A stretch of DNA of 64,000 bases, from assembly GCA_030248215.1 (NCBI GenBank), contig JASANG010000997.1, positions 99,775-163,774 of the forward strand, given 5' to 3'. The translations under genes and the position numbers were made by a program. Within the stretch, counting starts at the first letter, position 1. Every line of letters starts with the position of its first letter. Of the stretch, positions 44,697-56,010 are shown in pieces. The notes beneath the pieces were generated by a model. That model worked only from the letters and a program-made list of their open reading frames with translations. It was not told where the DNA came from and searched no databases. The stretch is from Enoplolaimus lenunculus. Its lineage: Eukaryota > Nematoda > Enoplea > Enoplida > Thoracostomopsidae.

Positions 44697-45292
44697 TTAT
44701 GACTACCAATGCCCTAATTTTTAATGACCATAAGAATTAAGGGATGGTATACATGGGTACCGGGTAAATCAAACGTGTGCGGGTATACCCGTGCGCATAA
44801 AAGTGAAATTTCCACGGGTAAATCGTGGGTCGGATAAAGAAATTTGTACCCACTTAGACCTCTGCCAGTAAAATTGCGAAACGTACCCGTGTTACTAAAA
44901 ATGAACTAAATAGGAAAATTATGATTGCTAAAACACTGTCATCACCAAGCGATGAATGCAACCAATTCTGAAGGCCCTCGATATGATATTGGAAGAACAT
45001 CGCGAACAAACCGACCGAAGCCAACTGCATTTAAAATGCTGAATCTTAATACAAACTTTTGGTTGTGATCCTTGTTGGCGGCTGACGGTCAGGACTGCCT
45101 TTGTATCGGCGCCACCGATACCATCATTCAATTTACGACCCCGAGCGAATGTAATAGCTTCGCTGAATAACCTCACTAAAACCTGTTATTTTCAGGCATA
45201 AAAACGTCCAAAATGAATTTACAAATGTATTAAATTGATTTATAATTTTTTTTCAAAGTTCAAAACAGCTTTGGATCTGTGTTAATCCCAAA
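44697..45292. other. Upstream region of the Hox gene
   Basis: Bases about 44760-44900 repeat ACCCGTG-type words (GGTACCGGGT, ATACCCGTGCGC), and a short dispersed repeat lies near 45035-45080. I see no clear core promoter. Confidence 0.35.
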
Positions 45293-45585
45293 ATGTTCAC
45301 CAGTCCTGGATTCAACCAGAGTTACGACCCGGCTCCGTTTTTTGTCTCACCTGCGCATTATTATTATCAGCCTCAAAGTTGCAATAAACACTCGACGAAT
45401 ATTCAAAAGCATCAATTTACGTCTGATGCCACTGCAGGGGAATTGCCAACAATTGCAAGTTGCGATACAACAACGACAACAACAACACTGGAAGTTTCTC
45501 CGGATACATTCGAACAATCATCTACGGCATTTAACGATGAATTCTGTACTCCTGGTACATTGCAACAACAACAACAACAATCACA

Positions 45586-45664
<79 letters not shown>

Positions 45665-46001
45665 AAACAACAACAACAACAACAGCAACAGCAAGAAACA
45701 GGAGTAGAAGCAAATTTATCAACTTATGCAACAAATTCTGATCAGAGCTATAACCAGTTCAGTAATACATCTAATACTGATAAGACTGTCTATCAAACAC
45801 CAGGAGTGTCACGTGATCAAAACATTACAGGAGCGCACGCGACTCCTGCAAGCTGGCAGTCGTCAATGTATAGATATCAACAGCAATTAGCCAATCAAAA
45901 TTCGACTCAGCACGGGAATGCTATGTTGCCATTGGTTGCAGGGAACGATATGCCGGCGTTGTCACATTTTGATTGGATGAGACAGATGGGATCTGCGGCA
46001 G
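45293..46001 (+). CDS. Hox exon 1
   Basis: ATG in the context CCAAAATGT starts 236 codons plus one base; donor GCAG|GTATAAG at 46001. The exon ends shortly after HFDWMRQM, the usual place of a Hox hexapeptide relative to the splice site. The open frame continues only eight codons past the donor. Confidence 0.9.
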
Positions 46002-49000
46002 GTATAAGGTTTTCTATGGCGAATTAAACCTGTTGACTCGTGCAAGTTTTAGCAATTGTAACTTGCAGATGCAACTTGCACTTGCAACTTGCAGTTGCAA
46101 GTGTTTTCAAGGAAATCGCAATCTGAAATATTTTTAAGCAAAATCTTTGCAATAAGTTGGAAATGACGATAAACATCAAACAAGTGACCGTTATACTTAA
46201 TCCAACCTATGCTAACTTTGAAGCAAGTTCTCCGTATTGGGTTCGGTACCTGCGCTATAACCGTGCAACAACATAACTCATTTGATTCCCATTTTCAGAT
46301 CGATTTCCATTCAGCTACAGCGGCCTACAAACAGTTGCAAACAGCAACAACAACGCATTCAATTCAACGACTGCACTGCAACATCATAATACACCGCATG
46401 GATACCATCATCCACATTTAATGTTTGGCTATGATCCATCTGGTGCAAGTTACACTCAAGCGTTTCACAACGAAACAACTTCGCCGTTTTATTCGTGGAT
46501 GCGATGGTCTGGCAAACTAAGTAAGGTTTACTAAGGAGGGATCGGATAGTTGGAAAATTGTGGCTACACAAAGGGGGTACGACAGAGAATCGATACCCCC
46601 GAACAAACTTTTTGGAGAAATAATTCAGGGACGTGGGAGCGATTTTTTCTACGGCCGTCTAACAGGAGTGCAGCAGCTAAACATCAAAACCAAGACGCTG
46701 TCGTAATCCGTAAGGAATGCGATCTCTATCATTGGTTGGGTACCGAGAGACTAAAGAAATGCAGAGGAGAAAACCTTCGCGATTGAAGCATCCGGGAAGA
46801 AAGGGCATTATTTTACATTTAAATGTTTTAAGTTCCAACTCGAAACTTTTCGTTCGGATGGGTTTTGGTTATGCAGAAATTGTTGGGACGATAACAAAAT
46901 AGACACATTCGCTGTATTAAGGGCTCATGTACAATATCAGGGTCGGAACGTTTTTCTGCTGGTTTGGAATAAATGAACCTTATGCTTTAGACTATTTTTT
47001 ACTTAGGTTTACGTATAAGCTCATCCTTACGCTCAGGCCTAGGCTTTGGAATATGCTTATACTACTGTTTCGCCCGTATTCTATACACTAACCGTTTTAT
47101 GAATATTTACCAAATACGAAGCTGGATCCCACAATACACTGCAAAAATGGTGAGTCAAATTGACTCTCGCCAAAATAGGCCCTCGGGACTACACAAATTG
47201 AGTCAAATTCGACTCCGTCAGAGTTAAATTCGACTAACTGAGTCGCACGTTTGACTCTCGCGGAGTCAACTTTGACTCAGTTTGTGCAGTCCGGAAAAAC
47301 GTATTTCGGACAGAGTCAGTTTGACTCACCATTTTTTGCAGTGTAGCTGAATACAGATTTTCTCTTGGAGGGTTTTTCTGTTAAACACCAGCGAATTGAA
47401 GTGCAAAAATTTCATTTCGAATTTTGTCACCAACTCTCAGTTTCTCATATTTAATATTCTTGAAAAATTTTGTATTTTAACTAAAAAATCTACTGATTTT
47501 ATTAAAGATCAGTAATATTTCTGCCTCGCAGGTAAAATTGTTTATTTGAAATGATTAAAACTTAGTAGTGTTTTTGGTTTCAATTTCAATTTAGCGAAGC
47601 ATACAAGGATGCCATACAAAGAAAATATTTCTTCGATCGAAGTTACTGCTGAAAGGATAAATATAAACATTTTCATTGGTTTAGAATTTTAGTATGAGCC
47701 GAGTTAGACAATGGTTTAACTGCTTAGATTCGCTTGTTTGAAGATTTATGAATACGGACGCCGAAGTTTCATATTTGTAACTCGTTTGCATAAAATTCAC
47801 AGCTGAAGTTATGACTTTGAAACTCAACTGGATTCCTGTTTTATAGATTGAAATCAAGAAAAATAATAATATTAAGTTGCACAAATGAAAAGTTGAATTT
47901 GCTCTCAAAATGAGTAGAAATACTTGTGAGGTATGAAATCGCACACTGACAAAAATGATGAATCAAATTGACTCTCTATGAAATAGGCACTACAGGACTG
48001 ATCAACCGGAGTCAAATTCTAATCCACCTGAGTCAAATTCTACTCACTGATTCGTACATTTGACTCTGGCGGAGTCGAATTTGACTCAGTTGGTGTAGCC
48101 CTATAGAGGCTATTTCGAAGAGAGTGAATTTGGCTCACCTTTTTTCAGCGCATCAATTGGGAAATGTATTAATAAAAATGCGACAAAATGAATGAATTCG
48201 TAATGTATTGCTCATTGGCGAATCATAGATGGAAATGGGTTACGATATGTGAGCCATGACCCGCCGTGACGCATGGGTAGTTGACCCAAGACCAAGTGAC
48301 CCAGGACCTTGTTGCCGTTTGATATTTTCTTCAACGCATTAGAGTGAAAGCAACCAGGGTATCCGTATCCGCAATTTTGGGAGCATTTCAATGTATTTTC
48401 AAATGAATTGACAGTTGCATAATACATGTGCATCTGAGAAATATATACTTATCACGGGACGGTTGTGTATGTAGGGCGGAGTCAGGCCCGTAGCCAGCCC
48501 ACCATGCTATGGGGGGGCTAAAACTATTTTTGGAGGGGCATTCAAGCGTTTTTAGAGACTTGCAGGCAAGGTTGAAAATTTTCTATGGGAGCCAAAATTT
48601 TTCCACTGGGAGGCTGAGCACTCCTGACTGCCCTCTTGGCTACGGGACCGAGCGGACTCCGGATGCTGGCTGATAATGGAAGAGTTACAGGAGTAGTATT
48701 TTGTTTTACGTTGAATGACAATTTGTATCTCGAAATAGAGTTCCGGCCACCGAATACTATTAGACACATGGGTTCACGTTCGTCTTTGGTTTTTATGATT
48801 CTTAATTTTACTGGAGCTTGTCTTGTCAGGCACGAAGCGCTTAACCGTAATTAGGGTTGGCTTTAAAAGCTGAGCCCGTATTTTCAAATGTGTATATCAC
48901 GTATCACCAGTTGGAGATAGGTCTTGTAACACTGGAACCAGCGCATGGTGAGAGTCGAAATTCTGCACATTGTTCGCGTTTGATTTGCCGTACTTTTGCA

Positions 49001-52000
49001 CCAATTTTTCTGATCTGCAATTGCAGTTGTTCGTCAGTTTGAAAACGTATATGATGATAGGTACTATACACATTTGAGAATATGGGCCCAGGTTAAATGA
49101 GTTCATGGTCGAAATGTCGTGGAAAGTTGAACCAAACAAAATTACAGCTGATGGACCTAATGCTTGGTCTGGAATGCAACCACGTGAACCATCTCCAAGG
49201 CGATCACGCCTAGTCATGTAGTTGGGTACTACTGGAGGTCTCTCCGACTCCGCCTGCGGCAGAAAATCGGACTCCGGCTTCGGCTCTGGTAGAATTTTTG
49301 CTGGAGGTTCTGGCAGTTTCGGTAGTAAAATTTTGCATAATTTTGCAAAATTTATTTGTTTAGCGCGTTTTGTTTCACTTTAAATTTCCGAAATTTCCCA
49401 GAAAATTAGCGAAAAGCCAAACAACTTCACAACATATTACAGATATTGGCTAAAATTAACTAGTTAACTATCATCGTTACTACCTAACTTCGCCTCAAAT
49501 CCGGTTCCGGCTCCGACTCCGGCAAGTTTCGTTGACCTCCGGCTCCGGTATTTTTCACCTCCGGTTGCACCCTGTCGTGTAGCGGTTGGCATATGAGTTG
49601 GTCAGACCGGTTCCATTCGCAGAAAACAATTTCAGCTCGGTCCATTGCACACCTTGAGTACCTTGACCCTTTGAGCGCTTGAAATTAGAAAGCGTAGGAC
49701 TCTAATTGATGTCTTATATGGGCCCATGTAAAGATCAAGGGCGGAACGTTTTTCTGTGGGACTACAATAAGTAAGTTTACGCAATACTGTTCTGGCCCTG
49801 TTCTTTATACTGGCCCTTATGTAGACGAAGTTTAATTGGTCAATAATTGATTGTATTAATTGCCCCAAGGCATATAAAAACTGTTTGCATCGCTTGAGCA
49901 AATGATATCCGAAAAGTTTCGCCTACTTCCGATCAAAGACCTACATTACAGATTAATATTGATGCTGATTGCAAGTCGCATTTTAATTTGTTTAAAAATT
50001 TCAATTTTATAATATTTGAACACCGGTCTGAACGTTGTATAAATATTACAATGTATCCACCGACCCTTCGAACCCCCATTCCGGCGTCCCTGCATCCCCT
50101 CAGGATCCCTCAGCGCTCGTTACGACCCTCACTACTCAACAAGTAGCTACTATCAATTGTTCCTTCAAGCTTCTTCATGAAACTCCACCTCCTTGGTGTG
50201 GATACGTATATATACATACATACATACATAATCCGGACAGAGAGTTAATAAGCTATTACGGCTTCGACCCTCGGAAAACTTTTGACCCCTGAGTGAATGT
50301 TTTTACACCCAATTTTAACCGTATGAACCTGATAGAATTGTTTTTGTCCCTCTCTGGTATATACTGAGCTGGTTTTACGTGCCTGAAGTATTCAAGCTGC
50401 TTCTAAAACGGCAAAGATCGTAAATTTTAGCTTTGAAATTTAAATCCAATGGTTATCGCGTGTTAAATGAGCATTTTATTACCTCAGTTAAGCGTAGTTT
50501 ATGGCGTCGTTTTTGATGCACAATTGGAACATAAAACAACGCAGACCCAGTGGCGGATCCAGGATCCCAAAATGGGGGGGGGCAAAATTTCACAGGTAAT
50601 AAAATTATTTTTGACCCATACTGTAGCGTCCCAAATAAGAGGGGGGATAAGAGGGATCTTATTATAAGCTGCTTATACTATTGTGTATAAAACAGAGAAA
50701 TAAACAGCGTAGAACAGCAATTGACGACACTCTATATAATTTTTGTCGAGATGCTGTTGGGGGGGGCGCGGCCAGGGTGGCCCCCCATGGATCCGCCATT
50801 GCGCAGACCCATGCTTGGAGAAGTAAGACAGAGGGTTCACCGCAAGAATTGTTTACTAAACAAGATCAATTAATTACATCGCTATCTGAGACACGGAAAT
50901 TATTACGATCCAGGAGTGGATAAATGCATACATTTGGAGACAACAATGTTTACTAGCAGGATTTTTGCCCGTAACAGCAATCATCAGTTGGTGATAAGTC
51001 TTGTAACTTTCGATTCAGCCAATTACACAATTTCAAAATTTGGGGAGTTGCATTTGATTATTAATGCAACTTGTGAGAGTCAAGTTCGACTTTCAGTGCT
51101 GGGACGGTTCGATTGTTTGAACCCGATTTGATAACTGGTGATAGGTGTTATACACATTTGAGAATATGGACACTTTTTGTAGGTAACTTGCTTTTTTACA
51201 AACTGGAAAGACCAATATTTGAAATATATACCTTTACTTTGCAAAATGGCGTCATCAGCAACTCCTGTGTTACTTTTATTAGGCAAACAGCGTTGATAAT
51301 ACGTCATTTTGGTATTTCAATATATTTTCAAATATTAATTATTTTTAATTCATTTTGAGCAAAAAAACATTTAAATGTATATGTCTTCCTGGGCACAGGG
51401 GCATGCAATCGAGGTAACTAAACCCTGGGAGGGGGGGCGGTGCATTCGCTATTTATTTTTATGGGTCGGCGGAAACATCAAAGCGAAACGAATTTATGCC
51501 GAGGGTCTCCATAAATTAACACAACGCCACAAAATACGCCGAGTAACAAATGATTTACAGCCGACAAGGGACCGTATTTTATATTTCAAATGGCGTTCTG
51601 TAATAAAATATGTAATGTGATTATTGTATATAAAATTTAAATTCATTGATGCTGCCACCCCCCCCCCCGGAAATATAGCATTGAAACCGTTTAAACTTTT
51701 GAATTCATTGGCGGATTTGAAATTTTCTGAATCGGGATGTCAGTCACACTGTGTCGAAAAAGTTCACGAACAAGAAGCTAAACGCAATTTTAGTACTAAA
51801 TTATAGCAAAACGTTGGTTTTAATTGCAAGTTGAACAACACTGCGCTGAGTGGCCTTTTCAGATTCGCCAGTGCTAAAATTGATAGCAGCACAAGCTGAG
51901 TCGATTCTTCAGATCCAGTCTAACAGTGTATAAATAGCAAAAAATTTATGCAAACAATTAGTTATTTGCAAAAAAACGTTATTGCAATTATTTTGAATAT

Positions 52001-54137
52001 AATGCAGTTTACAAGCCGTATATTCAACTGTATGTGGTACCTATCACAAGTTATTATATATATAGTAGCAGAATTTGAAGCAAATTCACATATTCTAATT
52101 GTATAATTTGCACAAAGTTTGGACTTGCCAAACAAGATAAAATTTGGGGTCCATGTATAGAACAGGGTCGAACAGTAGTATAAGCATATTCCTAAGCCTA
52201 AGCCTAAGCGTATGGATGAGCCTATTCCTAAGCCTAAGCCTAAGCAAAAAATAGTCTAAAGCTTAAACTGACTCAATTGTAGCCCCTACGGAAAGCGATC
52301 CGACCCTGTTCTGTACATGGGCCAAATTTAGAAACTAAAATATTCTTCGAGGCCATCCATCTATATCTCGGATATTTCCTATATCAGAAAGTGAATTTGC
52401 TTAAAGTATACGGCAATGTTTTACCTTTACAATGATACGCAACACATTTTTGGTGTTATTTTAAAACAAAATAATATCTTAAAATGAGAGTAGTTTTGTT
52501 TGATAAGTTTATAACATCAGTAAATCAACTAAATTGAACAATTAGCAACTATTAATGGTGTTGTTATTAAGAAATGTAGTTTGGCTGAAACGAAATAGTT
52601 TAAAGATTTTCTAGTAAATATCGCACTTTGAGAAAAAGGTGGTATGAAGAGAATAACGTAAACAGTTTAATCAAGGAGTGACCCATACCGGATACATGGG
52701 TGGGTGAAGATGGTTCGTCCGGCCCGCACCCACAGAAAAGTTATTTTGTCGGGTAATGATTAACAAGTTTTTAGTGACATTTTGGGTTGCTTATCCACGG
52801 GTATACCGGTATGCCTAAGTAAAACATTTGTTATCCGGTTCTGCGTTTATGCGTGGGTCGCGTGTACGATTGACCCACATTTGAGCTGTTGTACTTTTCA
52901 CCGATGTACTTTAACGTATAATGAATTGCTAGACTGGAGTGGCTAATTGTTTTTTGAAGGGACATCCAAGGATATTTGGTGACTTACCAGCGAGGTTGAA
53001 CAGTTTCTAGGGGTGGCATAATATTTCCAACTCGCTCCCCCTTGGCTACGGGCCCGACAAGTCATTGAAATTATAGTGCAAACAGGCACAGATTTGGAAC
53101 AGGAAGTATAATCGTAAACTATAAATTTTACCAGGTTTATTCCGTACACAATTTTGATTGGTGTTTGTACATGTTTTGTATAGTAAAAATTTGTAATTTA
53201 AAGGCCCATAACTATTGAACTGGAGGCCGTGCAGTGCTAAAAATGGTACCGTTGAATTTTAGCTCGTCGAAATCTATGAAATGAACTATTTTTTATTAAA
53301 TTTCTAGGGGGTCCATATTTCGTACCCCCGCCGAGTTGCCCTGGATTTGGAATGAAATAATCATACCTCATTCATGAACCAAAAATTTAAAAGCCTTTAA
53401 TATAAAGACCAACTACAACGTTGTAATCATTGACGGATTTAGATATTTTATCCCGAAAGGATAACGCGATATATCCTAATGGAACAAGCGTCAGAGCGAA
53501 GCGAGTGACGAATCCAAACGCAATTTTAGTGCTTAATTTTGATAATACAAAAATTTTGGGCTGTTTCCTTTTTGGGGGCCCTCGGTTGTATGTCCTGGTG
53601 TACAGCTTTGAATAAGTCAGTATCGAAGCCATCTTGGCATAGGTTTATGTATTCACTACATTCATTTCAATTTGTTTCTTTACGTATTTATTGTTGTTTG
53701 TATGTTTTATTATACTATGTATATATGTTCACTTACTTATTTATGTATTTTCAACTTATGTATGTATATATTTTTTAGCGAAAACCGGTGAAATCAAACG
53801 AACGCGGCAGACATACACACGATACCAGACGTTGGAGCTTGAAAAAGAATTTCACTACAATCGCTATTTGAATCGCAAACGGCGCTCAGAAATCTCGGGC
53901 AATCTTGGTTTAACTGAACGCCAAGTTAAAATTTGGTTTCAAAATCGTCGAATGAAATTGAAGAAAGAATCCGGAACGGGAGCAGACAGCAAAGACTCGT
54001 CATCAAACAACAACGCTTCTTGTGGATCTGATCCGCGGTCGTGCACGAACGATAAATCGAAAATACAAGACGGTGTCTCGTGTACGGCGTTACGCAAGAG
54101 TATCGTGTCATCGTATACACCGCTGAAAAATCAATAG
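45293..54137 (+). CDS. Hox transcription factor, central (Hox5-8/Antp-like) class
   Basis: Gene-level entry: three exons (45293-46001, 46299-46520, 53779-54137) join in phase 1 to give 429 residues. N-terminus [20 protein letters not shown], Gln tract 91-134, first tryptophan motif FDWMR (226-230), His/Asn-rich segment, second motif FYSWMR (300-305), 60-residue homeodomain 316-375 and a Ser/Asn-rich tail ending at Gln429. In the homeodomain helix 3 reads [17 protein letters not shown], keeping W48, F49, Q50, N51 and R53, so DNA binding to TAAT-type sites is expected. The start of the domain ([22 protein letters not shown]) is typical of the central group; [10 protein letters not shown] in helix 2 is unusual. 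Exact paralogue cannot be named from sequence alone. No neighbouring Hox gene is in the window. Confidence 0.95.
45563..45694 (+). repeat. Polyglutamine tract (44 codons)
   Basis: Residues 91-134, all Gln except one Ser and one Lys. Mostly CAA with a pure CAG block at about 45585-45609, so part of it is prone to length change. The antisense polyvaline frame is an artefact. Confidence 0.95.
46030..46105. mobile_element. GCAAGTT foldback remnant in Hox intron 1
   Basis: CGTGCAAGTTTTAGCAATTG and AACTTGCAGTTGCAAGTG; a short relic of the family seen whole at 58986. It occupies a quarter of the 297-bp intron. Confidence 0.5.
46299..46520 (+). CDS. Hox exon 2, frame-neutral cassette with second WM motif
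   Basis: 222 bases, acceptor ATTTTCAG at 46291-46298 and donor A|GTAAGG at 46520, phase 1 at both ends. Encodes [20 protein letters not shown], a His-rich part ([12 protein letters not shown]) and ends [20 protein letters not shown] sits about ten residues before the homeodomain, a normal distance for the cofactor-binding hexapeptide. Because both phases match, skipping it would keep the frame. Confidence 0.9.
46921..47093. mobile_element. TTAGGC-family hAT-like MITE
   Basis: GGCTCATGTACAATATCAGG to CGTATTCTATACACTAACC with the shared CGGAACGTTTTTCTG block; diverged. Confidence 0.6.
47135..47345. mobile_element. GAGTC foldback MITE, copy 4
   Basis: TA-flanked, CACTGCAAAAATGGTGAGTC to GACTCACCATTTTTTGCAGTG (ends given in part). 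Confidence 0.75.
47943..48152. mobile_element. GAGTC foldback MITE, copy 5 (diverged)
   Basis: CACTGACAAAAATGATGAATC to GGCTCACCTTTTTTCAGCG; GACTC words partly decayed, the oldest-looking copy. Confidence 0.65.
48485..48649. mobile_element. 'GTAGCCAGCCCACC' dispersed repeat
   Basis: GGCCCGTAGCCAGCCCACC to CTTGGCTACGGGACC with the shared central blocks; within Hox intron 2. Confidence 0.65.
48874..49088. mobile_element. 'TATCACCAGTTGGAGATAGG' MITE
   Basis: GCCCGTATTTTCAAATGTG to CACATTTGAGAATATGGGC, clear inverse ends; the best-defined copy with 56419. Confidence 0.7.
49219..49577. mobile_element. GGAGCCGGAG-bearing element, copy 2 (inverted)
   Basis: Inverse of 35873-36256, with CCGGCTCCGGTATTTTTCAC near its right end. 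Hox intron 2. Ends contain no coding sequence. Confidence 0.6.
49721..49815. mobile_element. TTAGGC-family MITE, internally deleted
   Basis: GGCCCATGTAAAGATCAAGG to CTGTTCTTTATACTGGCC in only 95 bp; the hexamer array is gone. Confidence 0.7.
50548..50801. mobile_element. hAT-like 'CAGTGGCGGATCC' MITE
   Basis: CAGTGGCGGATCCAGG to ATGGATCCGCCATTG, flanked by a perfect 8-bp duplication CGCAGACC (50540-50547, 50802-50809). Confidence 0.85.
50965..51172. mobile_element. 'CATCAGTTGGTGATAAG' MITE
   Basis: CAATCATCAGTTGGTGATAAG at the left, TAACTGGTGATAGGTGTTATAC at the right (in part), ending CATTTGAGAATATGG. Confidence 0.55.
52148..52323. mobile_element. TTAGGC-family hAT-like MITE
   Basis: GGTCCATGTATAGAACAGGG to CTGTTCTGTACATGGGCC, near-duplicated flanks AAATTTGG and AAATTTAG. 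Confidence 0.7.
52941..53056. mobile_element. 'GTAGCCAGCTCACC' dispersed repeat, truncated copy
   Basis: Only the right two thirds remain, ending CCTTGGCTACGGGCCCG. Hox intron 2. Confidence 0.5.
53779..54137 (+). CDS. Hox exon 3: homeodomain
   Basis: Begins after TATATTTTTTAG with CG, completing Thr311 with the A left by exon 2. Encodes [20 protein letters not shown] and the rest of the homeodomain, then a 54-residue tail ([20 protein letters not shown]...) to the stop at 54135-54137. Confidence 0.97.
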
Positions 54138-54660
54138 CCAATCAGATTTCAGTAACACTAAACGCTAAATCAGCTATAACTAATGATATGTCAGCATTTG
54201 AAACGTTGAAATAGCAATATCAAATCAGATTGCAGCATACAATCAAATAAAATGTCAACAGCGAATCCGATTGCAGCAAATGATCCGTTTCAAACGGCAA
54301 TATCCATTCAGATTTAAGTAATATTGGCGTTATAACAGAGATAGCCAATCATATTGTAGTATGCCGTTAGAACAATGATAGCCATGAGCCAATGAGATTC
54401 CAACATGCGACGCATTAAAGCAATGGTTGCCAATGAGATTTGTGTATTTTAGTTGATGCAGCTAAAGGATTAACAGCAAAACTGCAGTATTTGTTGGATT
54501 TGATCGTAGCCAGTCAATCATATTGCAGTATATTATCATTTAATACACCAGCGGCCAATCAGATTGTAGTATGCAAAGTGTTAAAAATGAATAGCGTATC
54601 AGATCTCATGATATGATACGTTTAATTATCCAATCAAAGTACACAACCGGTTTCTAAAAT
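54138..54660 (+). repeat. CCAATCAGATTGCAGTA motif array downstream of the Hox stop
   Basis: At least eight imperfect copies of GCCAATCAGATT(G/T)(C/T)AGTA at irregular 30-80 base spacing, starting right after the stop codon, so probably in the 3' untranslated region. AAATAAAATG near 54246 could serve as a poly(A) signal. Confidence 0.55.
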
Positions 54661-55104
54661 ACCAATCAATCGTTTGGACTGTGTTGGAACGTCTCTTGGT
54701 TTTCCGGTTGATTTCTCAAAGCTGAGGTCGGTTTGATGCTTTTCACGTTTTTAACCAATAACCAACCCTAAACAACTTAGACCGTAGCTGTGACTGGGAG
54801 AAGGTGTAGGGCGCTGACCTTTCTACAGGATTGTTGGTCCCTGCGATTACCTAATTTTGTATAATTAAAAGAATCTTACTGTAGAAAAAATTTTCCCTTG
54901 GCCGATCTTGGATCAATTCGTCGAAGACTAAGTGAAACTGTTTCAACGGAACGATGTGACAATTTCTTTGAGATATCCAATCTGTTTTTATCAGAACGTA
55001 CCGAATTCCATATTGAAATCCAATATTCAAATTATTTTTGTCACAGTCAGCGTGTGCAGCACGAATGGTGAATCCAAACGCAACGAAGCCATACCCATCC
55101 CGTG

Positions 55105-55263
55105 GACTATGTAAAGATCAGGGTCGGAACGTTTTTCTGTGGGACTGCAATAGAGTAAACTTAAGCTTTAGACTATTTTCATTGCTTAGCTTAGGCTTAG
55201 GCTAAGGCGTAAGCTTATGAATAAGCTTATAATACTGTTCCGCGTCTGTTGTTCACATTGGCC
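55105..55263. mobile_element. TTAGGC-family hAT-like MITE
   Basis: GACTATGTAAAGATCAGGG to TGTTGTTCACATTGGCCC with shared blocks and a GCTTAGGCTTAGG group. Confidence 0.7.
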
Positions 55264-55573
55264 CAGCCCTTCATCAAAGATCAAAATCAAAATGTTGTGA
55301 TAGGATTTAGGAATAAAGGTGTGTTTGGTTTCGCGGTCGTTTCGCTCGCGAGTTTTATATGCCTTTGTAACTGACATGCCACAATCCCACACTCTCGGTA
55401 TGTTGATATCCTTATAGAAATTTACACAAATGTATTTGATGTTAACCTTAAATGCAGAAGATACACCAAGCGCCAGTTCATCGCAGACGAGCGATTCAAC
55501 TTCTTAGCAGCTTTATTCTGTCGAAAACTTGGGTTCACAAAAGGTTCATGTCAAACTCCCAATGTGTGTTTTC

Positions 55574-55735
55574 GGCCCATGTATAGAACATGGCCGGAAC
55601 AGTAGTATAAGCCTAAGCCTAAGCCTAAAGCCTAAGCCTAAAGCCTAAGCCTAAGCAAAAAATTAGTCTAAAGCTTAAACTGACTCTATTATAGCCCCTC
55701 CGGAAAACGATACGGCCCTGTTCCATACACGGGCT
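55574..55735. mobile_element. TTAGGC-family hAT-like MITE, perfect 8-bp duplication
   Basis: GGCCCATGTATAGAACATGG to CTGTTCCATACACGGGCT, flanked by exact GTGTTTTC at 55566-55573 and 55736-55743. This copy fixes the family's target-site length. Confidence 0.85.
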
Positions 55736-55776
55736 GTGTTTTCTTAGCTAAATGTATTAGAGATTCAGCGAATACT

Positions 55777-56010
55777 TACACTGTATATTCCAGTGAATTG
55801 ATTTTAACTCAGAATGGGTTGAATCACTCAATCTGAGTTAGGACTATCAGAACTCAGAATTTTGAGTTGATTCAATTCATTCTGAGTTACTTAATCAACT
55901 CACCCAGAGTCAACTCAACTCAGAGTGAGTAAATATACACTGATTTTAATTCAGAAATAACTAACTCGCAAACTGAATTAATTCATCAATTCATTGGAAT
56001 TTACAGTGTA
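55777..56010. mobile_element. ACTCA foldback MITE, copy 4
   Basis: TACACTGTATATTCCAGTG to CATTGGAATTTACAGTGTA, TA-flanked; inserted 34 bp after the previous MITE's flank. Confidence 0.75.

Larger units (their letters stand above)
46521..53778 (+). other. Hox intron 2 (7.26 kb), transposon-rich
   Basis: Runs from GTAAGG to TTTTTTAG. Contains GAGTC foldbacks (47135, 47943), TTAGGC-family copies (46921, 49721, 52148), a GGAGCCGGAG element (49219), a CAGTGGCGGATCC element (50548), TATCACCAGTT MITEs (48874, 50965), dispersed repeats (48485, 52941) and short CGCAATTTTAG repeats (51765, 53488). No other exon recognised. Confidence 0.8.

Noticed and set aside
45531-45734. Polyvaline frame antisense to the Hox exon
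   Set aside because: Simple complement of the CAA/CAG tract.
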